Shown: piece after piece, positions 9,483 to 21,476 of the stretch
Layout of the letters: each line of letters starts with the position of its first letter
Position numbering within the stretch: position 1 is the first letter of the stretch
Source: Chara braunii
Taxonomy: Eukaryota; Streptophyta; Charophyceae; Charales; Characeae
Assembly (NCBI GenBank): GCA_003427395.1
Contig: BFEA01000230.1
Coordinates: 1,531,439-1,556,458 of the forward strand
Length of the DNA stretch: 25,020 bases
Direction of reading: 5' to 3'
The notes under the pieces: generated by a model
Seen by the model: only the letters and a program-made list of their open reading frames with translations
Told to the model about the DNA's origin: nothing
The model's database searches: none
Translations under genes and position numbers: made by a program

Positions 9483-9954
9483 CTTATTTAGATCTGCGCA
9501 TGCGCCCATTTGTGTGCGCCACATTAGGGTTGCAGGCGTGCCTATTTGCAAGGGCCCCATTAGATCTGCGTGCACGCCCACTTGTGCGCCCATTGAGATC
9601 TGTGCGTGCCCAACTTAGATTTGTGCTCGCTGCACACTCCCTCCTTTGGATCTGCGTGTGCGCCCATTCTCCAAGTGTCCGTTTAGAACTGCGAGTGCCC
9701 ACTTAGATTTGCGCGTGCCCGCTTGTGCACGCCTGTTCAGATTTATGCATTCGTTCAAATCTGCATGTGCCCACTTAAATCTTGTGTGCGCCTGTTCAAA
9801 TATGCGCGTGCCCACTTAAATCTTGCGCCCGCCCGCTCAAATTTGTGCGCGTCCACTTAAATCTTGTGCGCGCCCGTTCAAATCCCCACTCGCCCACTTA
9901 AATCTTGTGCGCGCCCACTTAGATCTTGCATGCACCCATTCAAGATCTAAATCT
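9483..9954. repeat. Degenerate about 40-bp tandem array
   Basis: Variants of AGATCTGCGCGTGCCCACTT and AAATCTTGTGCGCGCCC alternate through this stretch, for example near 9487, 9560, 9640, 9700, 9770, 9800, 9850 and 9900. Spacing is irregular, and the units gradually change from GATCTGCG-type to AAATCTTG-type along the array. The many CG/TG/CA differences suggest ageing of CpG-rich repeats. Confidence 0.75.
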
Positions 9955-10400
9955 TGCTCGCTGGTTAGGAAGCTGCGTGCCTCCTTGTGCTTATTGATTG
10001 GGAGCCGCTCACAAGCTCGTTTGTTGATTCAGGGTCGCGCATTGATTTGCTCGCTGATTCGAAAGTTGTGTGCCCCCTTGCGCTCGTGAATTGGGAGCAG
10101 CTCACAGGCTCATTCGTTGATTCGGGGTCGTCACATTGATTTGCTCTCTGGTTAGGAAGTTGTGCGCCCCCTTGCGCTCATTGATAGGGAGCTACTCACC
10201 GGATCGTTCCTTGATTTGCGGTTGCGCATATGGGATCGCTCGCTGGTTCAGGGCTGTGTGCCTCACGCGCTCGCTTGCTAGTAGTTGTGCACCAGCCCAT
10301 TACTTGAATGGGGGTCGCAAATTGGCTTGCACGCTGTTCTTTCTGGGCTGCATATGGGATCGCTCGCTGATTGGCCGTTGTGCGCCCTGATTCGTATGTT
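9955..10400. repeat. About 94-bp tandem array, 4-5 copies
   Basis: Units begin with TGCTCGCTGGTTAGGAAG-like sequence at 9955, 10048, 10142 and 10236 (steps of 93, 94 and 94 bases), with a more diverged unit starting at 10360. Each unit also holds GTGCCCCCTTGCGCTC and TTGATTCGGGGTCGC-like blocks. The array follows the 40-bp array directly, so the two may belong to one repeat locus. Confidence 0.8.
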
Positions 10401-10797
10401 GTTTTCAAAGCTGGGCACGGACTCGATCAATGATTCAAGGCAGCACATTGACTCCCACGCCAGCTAAGAAGTTTGTGCCCTGCGCAGTTGCTGTCCTGGA
10501 GATGCAGCCCGGTTCACTTGCAGATCCGGGGCTATGTACCAGCTTGAAGCTTCGCCCCTTGCGCTCGCACTGATTCAGAGCTACCCCTCGCACACGTGCT
10601 CATGCTGATTCGGAGTTTCGAATTGGCCCCCACACTGGGTCTGTATTGCGTGCTTCTTCCACTCATTAGCTGGGGAGTTTGTGAACTTGTTCCTCCTGGT
10701 CAAGGTCGGGGGCAAAGGAACCGTTTATTGGTTCCTTCTGGTTCATTCTCCACGGATCGTGGGCCGTCTACATGTTCTCACTGAGGCGAACCACAGG
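10401..10797. other. Repeat-like sequence; no gene seen
   Basis: Fragments resembling the preceding 94-bp unit (TGATTCAGAGCTACCCC, CTTGCGCTCGCACTGATTC) persist to about 10620, so the array seems to fade out. The remainder up to the TIR element has no recognisable feature. Confidence 0.4.
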
Positions 10798-11422
10798 AAC
10801 TACCTTCTTAACCTGAAAAAAATGTATGTACCTTGTATACGAATACAACATACAGGGTATGTTGTATTCAAATACAACATACGTACGTTATAAAATGAGT
10901 TTTAGGGTACAATTTTTCAGAAGTCTGAAGTACCTTTCGTTGTTTTTATTTTTATCATCAAATTTTATGTCAAATCTCGTTGGGAATTTCGCCAAGACCC
11001 CCAGGCAAAAGTTGTTTGCATTGCAATTTTGTACAACATACGTTTTTTTCGGAGTTTTTAATGAAGCTTTTGTTTTAATCAAAATTATGAAAAATTCAGT
11101 AAAAAGTTTAAAACTATTTTCATCCTCGTTTTTATTTTTTCTCTAACTTGTGAATTTTGACAAGACCCTTATGCAAAAGTTGTTCGTATTGCATTTTTGT
11201 ATAACATTTTTTTTCTTAAGGATTTTTTTGATTATTTAAAAAAATCAAAATTACAAAAAAATGGAATACAATATACATACATTGTATTCGAATACAACGT
11301 AAATACGTTATATTCGAACGTACATTCTATTCGAGGAAAAATAAGCGATTTATGAAAAACCAATTTCCAGAGGTAATTCGAATAGAACATACGTACGTTT
11401 TTTACGGGTTAAGAAGGTAGTT
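10798..11422. mobile_element. 625-bp AT-rich TIR element (family member A)
   Basis: The left end AACTACCTTCTTAACC (10798-10813) is the exact reverse complement of the right end GGTTAAGAAGGTAGTT (11407-11422). Imperfect pairing continues to about 50 bp, including a T-rich stretch and TACGTACGTT/GTATTCG motifs. The inside is AT-rich, without a transposase frame. It holds a perfect 26-base palindrome with a CA centre (10857-10882) and a direct internal duplication (about 10975-11065 and 11145-11230, offset 170). No clear target-site duplication is seen. The outer 29 bases at the right end match those of the elements at 19643 and 24308 at 24 of 29 positions. It is probably a non-autonomous DNA transposon. 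Confidence 0.8.
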
Positions 11423-11573
11423 TGTGCACTGGCATCACGGTCCCAGATATCCTGTACAAGGTCGTGAACCTGCTTATGCCTGACCGAGTTGAAAGAGCAA
11501 GACCGCATACCGTTCGTGCGGGTGCATGACCTCGAGCCAACAACTTGCAGATTTGCCCTCAAGAGTTTATTTT

Positions 11574-11948
11574 TGGCAGATTACTCCCTACGCGGGTGGT
11601 AAACAAATTAGTCCCCATGCAAACGGCCACCTGCCGTCCTGTTTCCCGCTGCTTAGATATTTGCAGTTCACTCCGTGGTGCCTCGACATTTGCAGTTCGG
11701 TCCCTGTGCAAACGATAAATGTGGTTCGGTACCTGTGCACGTGACAATTTGCAGTTCAGTACCTACGCATACGGTTATTTACAATTCAGTCTCTCCGTAA
11801 CTGGTAATTTGGAGTTAAGTACCTGCATAAACGTTAAATGCAATATGGTCCCTGTGCAAACGACAATTTGCAGTTAAGTACTTGTGCAGGCGGCAAATGC
11901 AATTCGGCCCTTGTGCAATTGATAATTACAATTCATTCCTTGTGCAGA
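11574..11948 (+). repeat. 29-30 bp minisatellite (left array)
   Basis: About a dozen diverged copies of a unit like CCTGTGCAAACGACAATTTG followed by CAGTTCAGTA. The clearest run is 11701-11948, with unit lengths of 29 or 30 bases. Earlier copies around 11580-11700 are shortened or more diverged. Confidence 0.85.
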
Positions 11949-12025
11949 TCCCACCAGACCCTCGACCCCTCGGTTCCTTCAAGCTACTTCGCTGCTCCAT
12001 CGTCATCGATCGCTATCCTCGATCT

Positions 12026-13165
12026 CTGAATTCGCTGTATGAAAGTCCAACGTCGTAACCAATAGTGCTAAGCCCAAGGCTAAGGTAAGCATTAGCGAAA
12101 CGCCATATAAGCAAGTATCGCACAATGCGTGGACCTATTAAAAAGCCCCAAGACCACTCCTTGGCCTACAGGTCGGGTTTCCGACCGCCAAAATTGGCGC
12201 CTTTGCCGCACCGAAGCCAATCTCCACCCACAGCCCTGCGCACTCACACGGCCAACCAAAGATTAACTTTTTAATCCCAATTTTAATCAAAAAAAAAACT
12301 TTTAATCAAAAGTACCGGTTTACGGCACATCAAAACAAAACACCCGCATCCACACACCCTCTACTCTCATCTTGCACACTCTCATTGCTCCGGATACTGG
12401 GAATTGATTGCGGTGTCGAGTGCATCGCTCCCGTAGGGGGACCCTTCCGGTCGCGTCACACATGATTTGTGCAGGACTTTTTATCGCGGTGCAGTGGAGC
12501 TTCGCCACCACTCCACTACTCCCACGCCGTCGCCCATTGGCCTCAACCCCTGAATCTCCCGGATGAAAGTCCGACACCGTAACCAATAATGCTAGGCCCA
12601 AGGCTGGTTCTAGCACTAGCAGAAATCTACGTAAGCGGGTACCACGTTGCGTGCGGTTCTAACAAAATATTCCAAAGCCACATCTCGGCTCATCAACTAA
12701 GTCCACGGTCGTCAACCTCCCGCGTCCACTGCACGGCCGCTCACTCTCGCACTCCTACCCTTACATCCACTCTGCTCATTACACGAGTCATACCGTCGTC
12801 GACATTGTCCTCTGTGCGTATGCACATGCCGCGGTCAAGCATACCAGTCAAAAGACAAAATATTTTTACTCCTAGTTCCATAAAAAATAAAACTTGACCG
12901 GCAAGCACACCAACTTTACAATCATCAATTGAAAGGAGATCACGCGCGCCATAATTTTGCACGCCCACACACCCTCTACTATTGGTCAACCACTCTGTCA
13001 ACGCAAACGAAAGACACAACCACGACTCGTGCGGGGTACTCAAACTTTAAACCAAACTCATTTTCTGTCACTTGCAAAACCCTGGGCGGATACCCTTGTA
13101 AGGGTATTCGCACCGACAGCGGCTGCACAATATCAAGTGTGTGACTACTTCAACTATCATCACAG
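12026..13165. repeat. Diverged direct duplication of 0.5-0.6 kb
   Basis: 12026-12105 (CTGAATTCGC, then ATGAAAGTCC, CGTAACCAATA and AAGCCCAAGGCT) matches 12550-12632 at an offset of 524. CCACACACCCTCTACT occurs at 12350-12365 and 12965-12980, an offset of 615. Both pairs lie in the same order, so the two halves are old copies with indels between them. No coding function is visible in either copy. Confidence 0.65.
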
Positions 13166-13217
13166 ACGCGACTCATGTGATGCGCAAAAACACGCGTGAA
13201 TACCCTTGTAAGGGTAT
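13090..13217. repeat. Pair of identical 18-bp palindromes
   Basis: ATACCCTTGTAAGGGTAT occurs at 13090-13107 and again at 13200-13217, exactly 110 bases apart. Each has 8-bp arms around GT, and both are followed by a CCGACA(G/C)CG-like sequence. Confidence 0.8.
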
Positions 13218-13227
13218 CTGTGCCGAC

Positions 13228-13525
13228 ACCGCCTGAGTGGGACTGGCCAAATCTGCAACTATAAAATGAAGCCTGCTTGAATGGGTTTGGCACAAAAAAC
13301 TGCAACTCAAATACGAGGCCCGCCTGAGTGGGTCTGGCTCAACAAAACTGCAACTCAAATAGAATGGGACCGGCCTAAAGGGGTTCGACCGATCCCGTCT
13401 GAATGGGCCCGCCTGAAATTAGCAACAATCCGATGAATGCGGCCCGTTTGAACGGGCTTGACCAAGATCAGAAACATCACAAAATGAGGGTCCACCTGAG
13501 TGGGCCCGGCTAGATCGATCACGAG
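13228..13525 (+). repeat. About 47-bp degenerate tandem array
   Basis: About six units of a GCCCGCCTGAGTGGG(T/C)CTGG core, most ending with AACTGCAACTCAAATA or a related A-rich tail. Starts are near 13228, 13270, 13320, 13395, 13441 and 13490. Units differ mostly by transitions. Confidence 0.7.
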
Positions 13526-13534
13526 GATGTCAGG

Positions 13535-13616
13535 GGATGGACTGCATTTACCGTTTGCGCAGAGACCAAACTGCATTTACCGTATGCATAGGTACTGAAC
13601 TGCAAATTGGTTTATT
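13535..13616 (-). repeat. 30-bp minisatellite, inverted copies (right array)
   Basis: Read on the minus strand, this stretch gives AATTTGCAGTTCAGTACC, then GCATACGGTAAATGCAGT and GCGCAAACGGTAAATGCAGT. These are the same units as in the plus-strand array at 11574-11948. About three copies are present. Confidence 0.8.
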
Positions 13617-13800
13617 GTCAGTCTTGACCATGGCTCGTTCGGTGGGACCGAGAGGGTGTCGGATGTTCCTTACCCTCACCCCTTTTCTTTTTCCTTCTGA
13701 TTTTTCGTGTTCGTGTTTATTTTTATTTTTTAACTTTTTACTTTTCGTCTGGTTTGTTGGGACTCGGTACTAGTTCCAGCACCGGTTCTAGGAACGGTGG

Positions 13801-13910
13801 TGAGACCGATTGGCATAGCGCAGTTGGAACACCCGTGAACTGTTGAAATACAGACTCCAGTTCGAATCCAGATACAGTTGGATACCCTTACTAACATTTA
13901 AAAAAAAAAT
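13801..13910 (+). mobile_element. tRNA-derived SINE head with pol III A and B boxes
   Basis: TAGCGCAGTTGG at 13816-13827 fits the internal pol III A box. AGTTCGAATCC at 13859-13869 fits the B box (consensus GGTTCGAATCC). They start 43 bases apart, close to the tRNA distance. The acceptor and T stems do not pair, so this is not a functional tRNA but a tRNA-like retroposon head. A run of about ten A at 13900-13909 may be its tail. A 19-base block (13857-13875) recurs exactly on the minus strand at 23549-23567, supporting a repeat family. Confidence 0.65.
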
Positions 13911-13963
13911 GCCTACGGTCATTCAACTTTGCAATGATACCTTGAGGTCATTGCCACGACGAG

Positions 13964-14064
13964 GTCTTTCAGGACATCTGTTCAAATTTTTATGATACAG
14001 AGAAGATTAGCATGACCCCTGTGTAAGGATGACTTGTATAAATCAAGGACAAACCATTCTTTTC
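13964..14064 (+). pseudogene. U6: U6 snRNA pseudogene
   Basis: U6 is the catalytic RNA of the spliceosome. The sequence carries ACAGAGAAGATTAGCATG (13997-14014), which includes the invariant ACAGAGA box and the AGC triad, followed by CCCCTGTGTAAGGATGAC, the internal stem-loop region. The 5' stem-loop is present as GTCTTTCAGGACATC (13964-13978). The length fits the usual about 102 nt, and a T-rich terminator-like run follows (14057-14071). Changes from the plant consensus are largely CG to TG or CA, as in a methylated pseudogene. No plant USE and TATA pair lies in the expected place upstream. A SINE-like head and a short unexplained spacer precede it. Confidence 0.85.
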
Positions 14065-14327
14065 CTTTTTTTAATGAAAGAACTCAGAGAAGTGAGAATA
14101 TTGTGAGGTCGTGTAGGGTGAGCACACTGACGACATTGGGAGAGAAAAAAACAAAGGGATCTTGATTTCGCGTTTCACTGTCCTAAGTGGAAACATTCAT
14201 CGTGTTGATCCTCGTTCTGACGACCATGCTCGTCATGTGACTCGTGTCTATCTTCATCCTTGCAGTAAGTAGCCTCGTTGATGGTTACCTTCCTCATGTT
14301 GGTGTATTTTCTTACCTTCGGGCGGTA

Positions 14328-15229
14328 GGTTCATCCTTTGCTTGAGGACAGCGCAAAAGGCGAAAGTTGCGTGGAGGTGGTATGTGTGCCAGAGGAGGAA
14401 TAGCCATAGCAACAGTGAAGTTTGTCGTCCTGATGATAAGTGGCCGAGCAGATTTTTGACCTTGTCCTTTCCACTTGTACGGGGCTGCGCTGTTCTTCAT
14501 CCCGATCCGGACCGGGTGTCATCTCGGAGCCTGCGCCGACGTCTAGTCATGTTATAGCAGAAAAGTCATTTTCATGTTGCACATTCGATAGGTAGTAGAG
14601 TAAAGGGTGCGTCTGAGTGCTCGTCGTGCGCCTAATGGTGGTCATAATTGTGTTGGGTTGGCCATCATCATCATAGTACTTTCGGGTTTGACTCTGCCTT
14701 GGTGGTTGTGCTCGTGTTCTTCGGTGTGCCCGTTGTACTCGGCTTCGCCCTGGTGATCGTGGTCTTCTTCATTGAGGTGGTTCATCCTTTGCTTTAGGAT
14801 AGCACAGAAGGCGAAAGTTGCGTGAAGGTGGTATGCGCGGCAGAGGAGGAATAGCCATAGCAACGGTGAAGTTCGCTGTCCTGATGATAAGTGGCCGAGC
14901 AGCTTTTTGACTTCGTCCTTTCCACTTGTACGGGGCTGGGCTGCTCTTCATCCCGATCCGGACCGGGTGTCATCTTGGAACCTGCACCGACGTCTAGTCG
15001 TGTTCTAGCAGAAAAGTCATTCTCATGTTGCACATTCGATAGGTAGTAGAGTGAAGGTCGCGTCTGAGTGCTCGTCGTGCGCCCAATGGTGGTCGTAATT
15101 GTGCTGGATTGGTCATCATCATCATATTATTGTCGGGTTTGACTCTGTCTTGGTGGTTGTGCTCATGTTCTTTGGTGTGCCCGCTGTGCTCGGCTTCGCC
15201 CTGGTGATCGCAGTCTTCTTCGTTGAGGT
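14328..15229. repeat. 451-bp tandem duplication (two copies)
   Basis: GGTTCATCCTTTGCTT starts unit 1 at 14328 and unit 2 at 14779. The start of a third unit (GGTGCATCC) follows at 15230, again 451 bases on. The two units are about 90% alike by eye and differ mainly by transitions. Read on the minus strand, both hold a similar open frame of about 60 codons (14312-14500 and 14769-14951; shared blocks include PYKWKG and NFTVAMAIPPL). A 40-base piece of the unit (TCATTCTCATGTTGCACATT region, at 14565 and 15016) has relatives at 15987 and 20341. Confidence 0.85.
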
Positions 15230-15291
15230 GGTGCATCCAACCATGTCCCAGCGGAAGATTCGCTCTTGATCCAGGCAAGGCTCGTCATTGA

Positions 15292-15437
15292 AGATCCTGG
15301 TGGCGATCCCGATCCAAGTGCTAGTGATCCCGATCAGGGTGGTGGCAAAATCCTAATCGAGGTGGTGGCGATCCCGATCGAGGTGGTGGTGATCCCGATC
15401 AGAGTGTTGGCGATCCCAATTGTAGTGGTGGTGGTCT
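15292..15437 (+). repeat. 21-bp tandem repeat (GATCCCGATC...GGTGGTGGT)
   Basis: Units such as GATCCCGATCGAGGTGGTGG recur at 21-base steps near 15306, 15327, 15372, 15393 and 15414, with one longer variant between. Because 21 is a multiple of three, every frame shows a seven-residue periodicity (for example AIPIEVV), which makes artificial open frames on both strands. Confidence 0.8.
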
Positions 15438-15675
15438 TCTTCGTCATCGTGTTCGTGGTGTTCATCTCTGTAGTCATGTTGGAGGTGCTCCTCCTTAACC
15501 GTGGCAGTGATCCTGCTTCCACTCATCATTCTCAGTCGCGACGTGAGCTCCTTCCTCAAAACTTGACACTCCTGATTCGGATGAACCGGGACACGAGGGC
15601 GGCCCGATGCATTTGTGCAAGAAGCCGTTGTGGAGCAGCGTGCGTAAGTAAGCTCGCAATCAAGATGCGCGCGCG

Positions 15676-17640
<1,965 letters not shown>

Positions 17641-17721
17641 CGCGAGTCTGAGTGTGCCCTTCTTTTACCTTGAGAGTATGAAAACCCCTCTCTCTATCCT
17701 TCTGACTCTCAGTCTATTCCT

Positions 17722-17871
17722 TTGGCCCGAAAGGCGGAAGGTGGGATTGAAACCCATACGACAATGTCAAGGCCTTTGTGGGAGATTGCCCCACCGATTG
17801 CGGAAGTTCTATCGAAAATTAGACGAGGTTTTAGAGGCAGGGAACTGTCAGGTAAATCTTTCTCTTCGTGT
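17722..17871 (+). CDS. Possible exon of an unrecognised gene (low confidence)
   Basis: An open frame starting at an ATG reads about 50 residues of ordinary composition, including MSRPLWEIAPPIAEVLSKIR at 17764-17823. It then meets a donor-like CTGTCAG/GTAAATC at about 17845-17858. Beyond the donor the frame turns hydrophobic and low-complexity before its stop at 17919, as expected if an intron began there. No acceptor, partner exon or known family was identified. The repeats from 18104 on would then be intronic. It may equally be a chance frame. Confidence 0.2.
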
Positions 17872-18103
17872 GTATCCGTTGTACCCTTATCGATTACACC
17901 TCTCTTTACTGTGTGTTAGGTATGCATGCATTCCTATAGACTTTTTTTTTTTTTTCATGACTTAATTCAAATTGCGTAAATGAGATGCATGCATCAAGTT
18001 CATTTATTTTTGTTATTTGACGTCTGACAGAAGGAAATAAACTAGGGGAAAGTGGGGGGAATGTCGTTTTGTTTGCGCTTGACCAAGTCTACCAAGGACT
18101 ATG

Positions 18104-18820
18104 CATTGTTTCTACGATGAATGACCCAGGAATTGCTTGTTTTCTAACAAAACGTACATTATTTCTAAGATGAATGGTCTAGTTGTTTGTTTTATTTAGG
18201 GTTTGCTTGCTTGGTTTTCAAGGGTCAGACATTGTTTATAAGATGAACAGTATGACCACTTGTTTAATTTTGGTGGTTTCTGAACGAACTTTGACATTGT
18301 TTTTAAGATGAATGATATTCCCTATTTATAAGATTAATGATTTAGCTCCTTTAATTTATTATATGAGGATTCAGGTGAAAAACTAAGCATTGTTTCTAAG
18401 ATGAATGATTTAGTATGAAACAACGCACTTAAAATATAAACTGGGAATACAAATTTTTATATCAATTATACTAGATATATACATATCTATATGAAAAAGG
18501 CTAAGCCATACATTGTTTTTAAGATGAATGGTCTGACTATAACCTTATCACAATAAGAGAGTATAAATTAAGAGTTATAATCGAAGGTAACTTGTGCAGA
18601 CTGATCATTGTTTCTAAGATGAATGACTCAATCTTAAACCCACTTTGAAAACTGAATTCAGAGAAGTATTACAACTTGTTTAGTAAACAGTTCAAGGCAG
18701 GTTGAACATTGTTTCTAAAATGAATGGTCTAACCATACGTTTAACAAAGAGAAAAGCAGTTGTGCAACTTGTTTGTATATAACTAAGGCAAGGGGTTAGG
18801 CATTGTTTATAATATGAATG
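18104..18820 (+). repeat. Array with conserved 20-bp core CATTGTTTCTAAGATGAATG
   Basis: Nine good copies of the core start at 18104, 18157, 18230, 18295, 18388, 18511, 18606, 18707 and 18801, with a weaker one at 18320. Most copies differ from the consensus by zero to two bases. The sequence between cores varies in length (start-to-start 25 to 123 bases) and is much less conserved. The last four intervals are 95, 101 and 94 bases and share pieces such as ACTTGTTT. It looks like an old tandem repeat in which only the core stayed alike. Confidence 0.85.
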
Positions 18821-18870
18821 ACCTAACTCAGTGCCCTTTGAAAACTGGGATAAGTGGTTAATCATACGAA

Positions 18871-19442
18871 AGTATAATGAACTATCTTACTTTGAATCAA
18901 CTTGGGAAATTTGGTAAAAATACTTACTCTATTTGTATGTGTTCTGCTTGTGAGTTGAATTGAGTATGTCCTTCAATAGGTAGTTGTTTTAGATGCTCGT
19001 CATGTGTTGGAGACTTGTTGCGTTATTCAAACAAGCCCCAACCTTTGTCAAATCTTCAAAATGAAAGCACTCAGTCCCTTTTAAATGACCATTTAATAGA
19101 TGCCCTGGTAAAACCCCGAAAAAAAACAGTTTTACCCACAAGGGCTAAGACCTTGGGTTGAGTTGCAAGATGTTCAATGAAGTACTTTACTTGGGATCAA
19201 TTTGGGGAATCTATTGAAAGTACTTACTTTATTTGTGTGTGCTCTGCTTGTGAGTTTGACTGAGTCTGTCCTTCAATAGGTAGTTGCTTTAGTTGCTCGT
19301 CATGTGTTGAACACATATTGCCTTATTCAGACAAGCCCCAACGTTTGTCAAATCTTCCAAAAGAAAACACCCAGTCCCTTTTAAATGACCATTTAAATAG
19401 AAGCCCGTGTAAAAAACCCAAAGAAACAATTCAACCTACAGT
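18871..19442 (+). repeat. 300-bp tandem duplication
   Basis: Copy 1 (18871-19170) and copy 2 (19171 to about 19442) align at an exact offset of 300, for example GTCCTTCAATAGGTAGTTG at 18968 and 19268 and CAAGCCCCAAC at about 19033 and 19333. Each copy includes a palindrome-like TTTAAATGACCATTTAA; the second copy has it complete at 19380-19397. The duplication starts 50 bases after the last 20-bp core of the preceding array. Confidence 0.85.
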
Positions 19443-19642
19443 ATTCTTTTTGGTAATCTGGGAAGAGAGGAACAGTGGTTTTCAAGGGAAGGTTCCTTTC
19501 AGGCCAGACCCTGAAGGGCGAAGATCAAACGAAACATTGTTATAGCAATAAAGTGTGAGTGGCAGAGGAAGGCGACTAAGGCCAAAAACAAATGGGGCGG
19601 TAAAAGGTGGTTTCACAGTACGTGGTGGGCAAGGGATAGGCA

Positions 19643-19755
19643 GCTACCTTCTTCCCCCGAATGCAACGTGCGGTCATTATGGCTATATCTAGACTGAAAG
19701 ATGACTCAAATACAACTATCATGACCGTACGTTGTATTCGGGGGAAGAAGGTAGC
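19643..19755. mobile_element. 113-bp TIR element (family member B)
   Basis: The left arm (19643-19677) and right arm (19721-19755) are 35-base inverted repeats with only two mismatches, starting GCTACCTTCTTCCCCCGAAT. The central 43 bases hold TATCTAGACTGAAAG and CAAATACAAC. If the end is taken as CTACC, a 3-base CAG flanks both sides as a possible target-site duplication. No coding capacity exists. The whole unit would fold as one hairpin. It is closely related to 24308-24418 and shares ends with 10798-11422. Confidence 0.85.
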
Positions 19756-19788
19756 AGAATCACGGGAACTAGGTTAGGTTAGGCTAAG

Positions 19789-20136
19789 TGCCTCTTTATT
19801 GCTTTGTCAGGACCTGGACACTTGGTCCTTTTCCGCAGCACAAAAGCAATAGCTGGTTGGTATATGTGTCGGGAAGGAGTGTTGTTATTTTTCAAGAACC
19901 GGTTTTGGTTCCATAGCCTCTTTAGGGGCTGCTGGTGGGAGGCTAGTAGCACCGTCGTTTTAGCCCCCTGGACAGAATGTCCACAGGACCGCTGTTGGAC
20001 CCTGTACTCATAGGGGGCGGCTGTACTTCAGTAGCTGGAATAAGTAGGTCCCCGAGAGGGCTAGTGGTGCCTGCTCCTATCAGCGCCCCTGGCACCAACC
20101 TGGGCTGCTCCAATAAAAAAAACCAAAAAAAAAAAA
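19789..20136 (+). mobile_element. Poly-A retroposon of about 350 bp with TSD-like flanks
   Basis: The segment ends in an A-rich tail (20115-20136). It is flanked by GGTTAGGTTAGGCTAAG (19772-19788) and GGTTAGGTAGGTAAAG (20139-20154), which look like a slightly diverged target-site duplication. Inside is a GGACC/GGTCC dyad near 19810-19829. No pol III boxes or protein frame were found, so it could be a 5'-truncated LINE 3' end, a SINE or a retrocopied transcript. Confidence 0.55.
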
Positions 20137-20337
20137 GGGGTTAGGTAGGTAAAGCAGTCCCTTAGCTACGTTGGGCTAAAAAAAGTCCCCCAGGCACGGG
20201 GCCTGTAAGCTAAACTGGATGATGCTTCCAGTCTTTTCCGGGTGTAATGTGGAGGTCTCCCCGCTTCACTCCTCTCCACGTGGCACATACACAAAAAGCA
20301 AAAAATATGGTGATGTATCTCTCCATTTCCTAGCGAA

Positions 20338-20378
20338 AAATTCATTCTCATTTTGCTCTTTTGGTGAGTAGTGGAGTG
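20338..20378 (+). repeat. Dispersed 40-bp repeat core
   Basis: ATTCATTCTCATTTTGCTCT followed by TTTGGTGAGTAGTGGAGTGAG resembles 15987-16022 and, more distantly, 14565-14605 and 15016-15055. The rest of 20137-20424 has no recognised feature. Confidence 0.6.
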
Positions 20379-20424
20379 AGGCCCTTAGTTCAACTTAGCA
20401 TATTTCTGGATGGATTGAGATGGT

Positions 20425-21476
<1,052 letters not shown>

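Larger units (their letters stand above)
11574..13616. mobile_element. Probable fold-back element with minisatellite arms
   Basis: A 30-bp minisatellite occupies 11574-11948. The same unit reappears in reverse complement at 13535-13616, so the interval is bounded by inverted arrays, as in fold-back type elements. Between them are a 0.5-0.6 kb direct duplication, two identical 18-bp palindromes and a 47-bp tandem array. No transposase was recognised and no target-site duplication could be fixed. The alternative is one repeat family that spread locally and was then inverted. Confidence 0.45.

Noticed and set aside
9189-9706. Overlapping plus-strand frames in 9189-9706
   Set aside because: They run through a pyrimidine tract and a degenerate tandem array; similar frames exist in all phases.
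13801-13880. Functional tRNA gene
   Set aside because: A and B boxes are good but the acceptor and T stems do not pair and no proper anticodon stem with a seven-base loop forms.
13911-13960. U4 snRNA remnant between the SINE head and U6
   Set aside because: CTTTGC and GCAATGA are suggestive, but the order and the remaining sequence do not follow U4; only a short dyad can be defended.
18104-18820. CRISPR-like array of a short repeat with variable spacers
   Set aside because: The DNA is nuclear and eukaryotic in type, the spacers are irregular (25-123 bases) and partly similar to each other, and no cas genes exist.
19772-19788. Interstitial telomere repeat
   Set aside because: Only two TTAGG-like units are present and the sequence is better explained as a target-site duplication of the retroposon.
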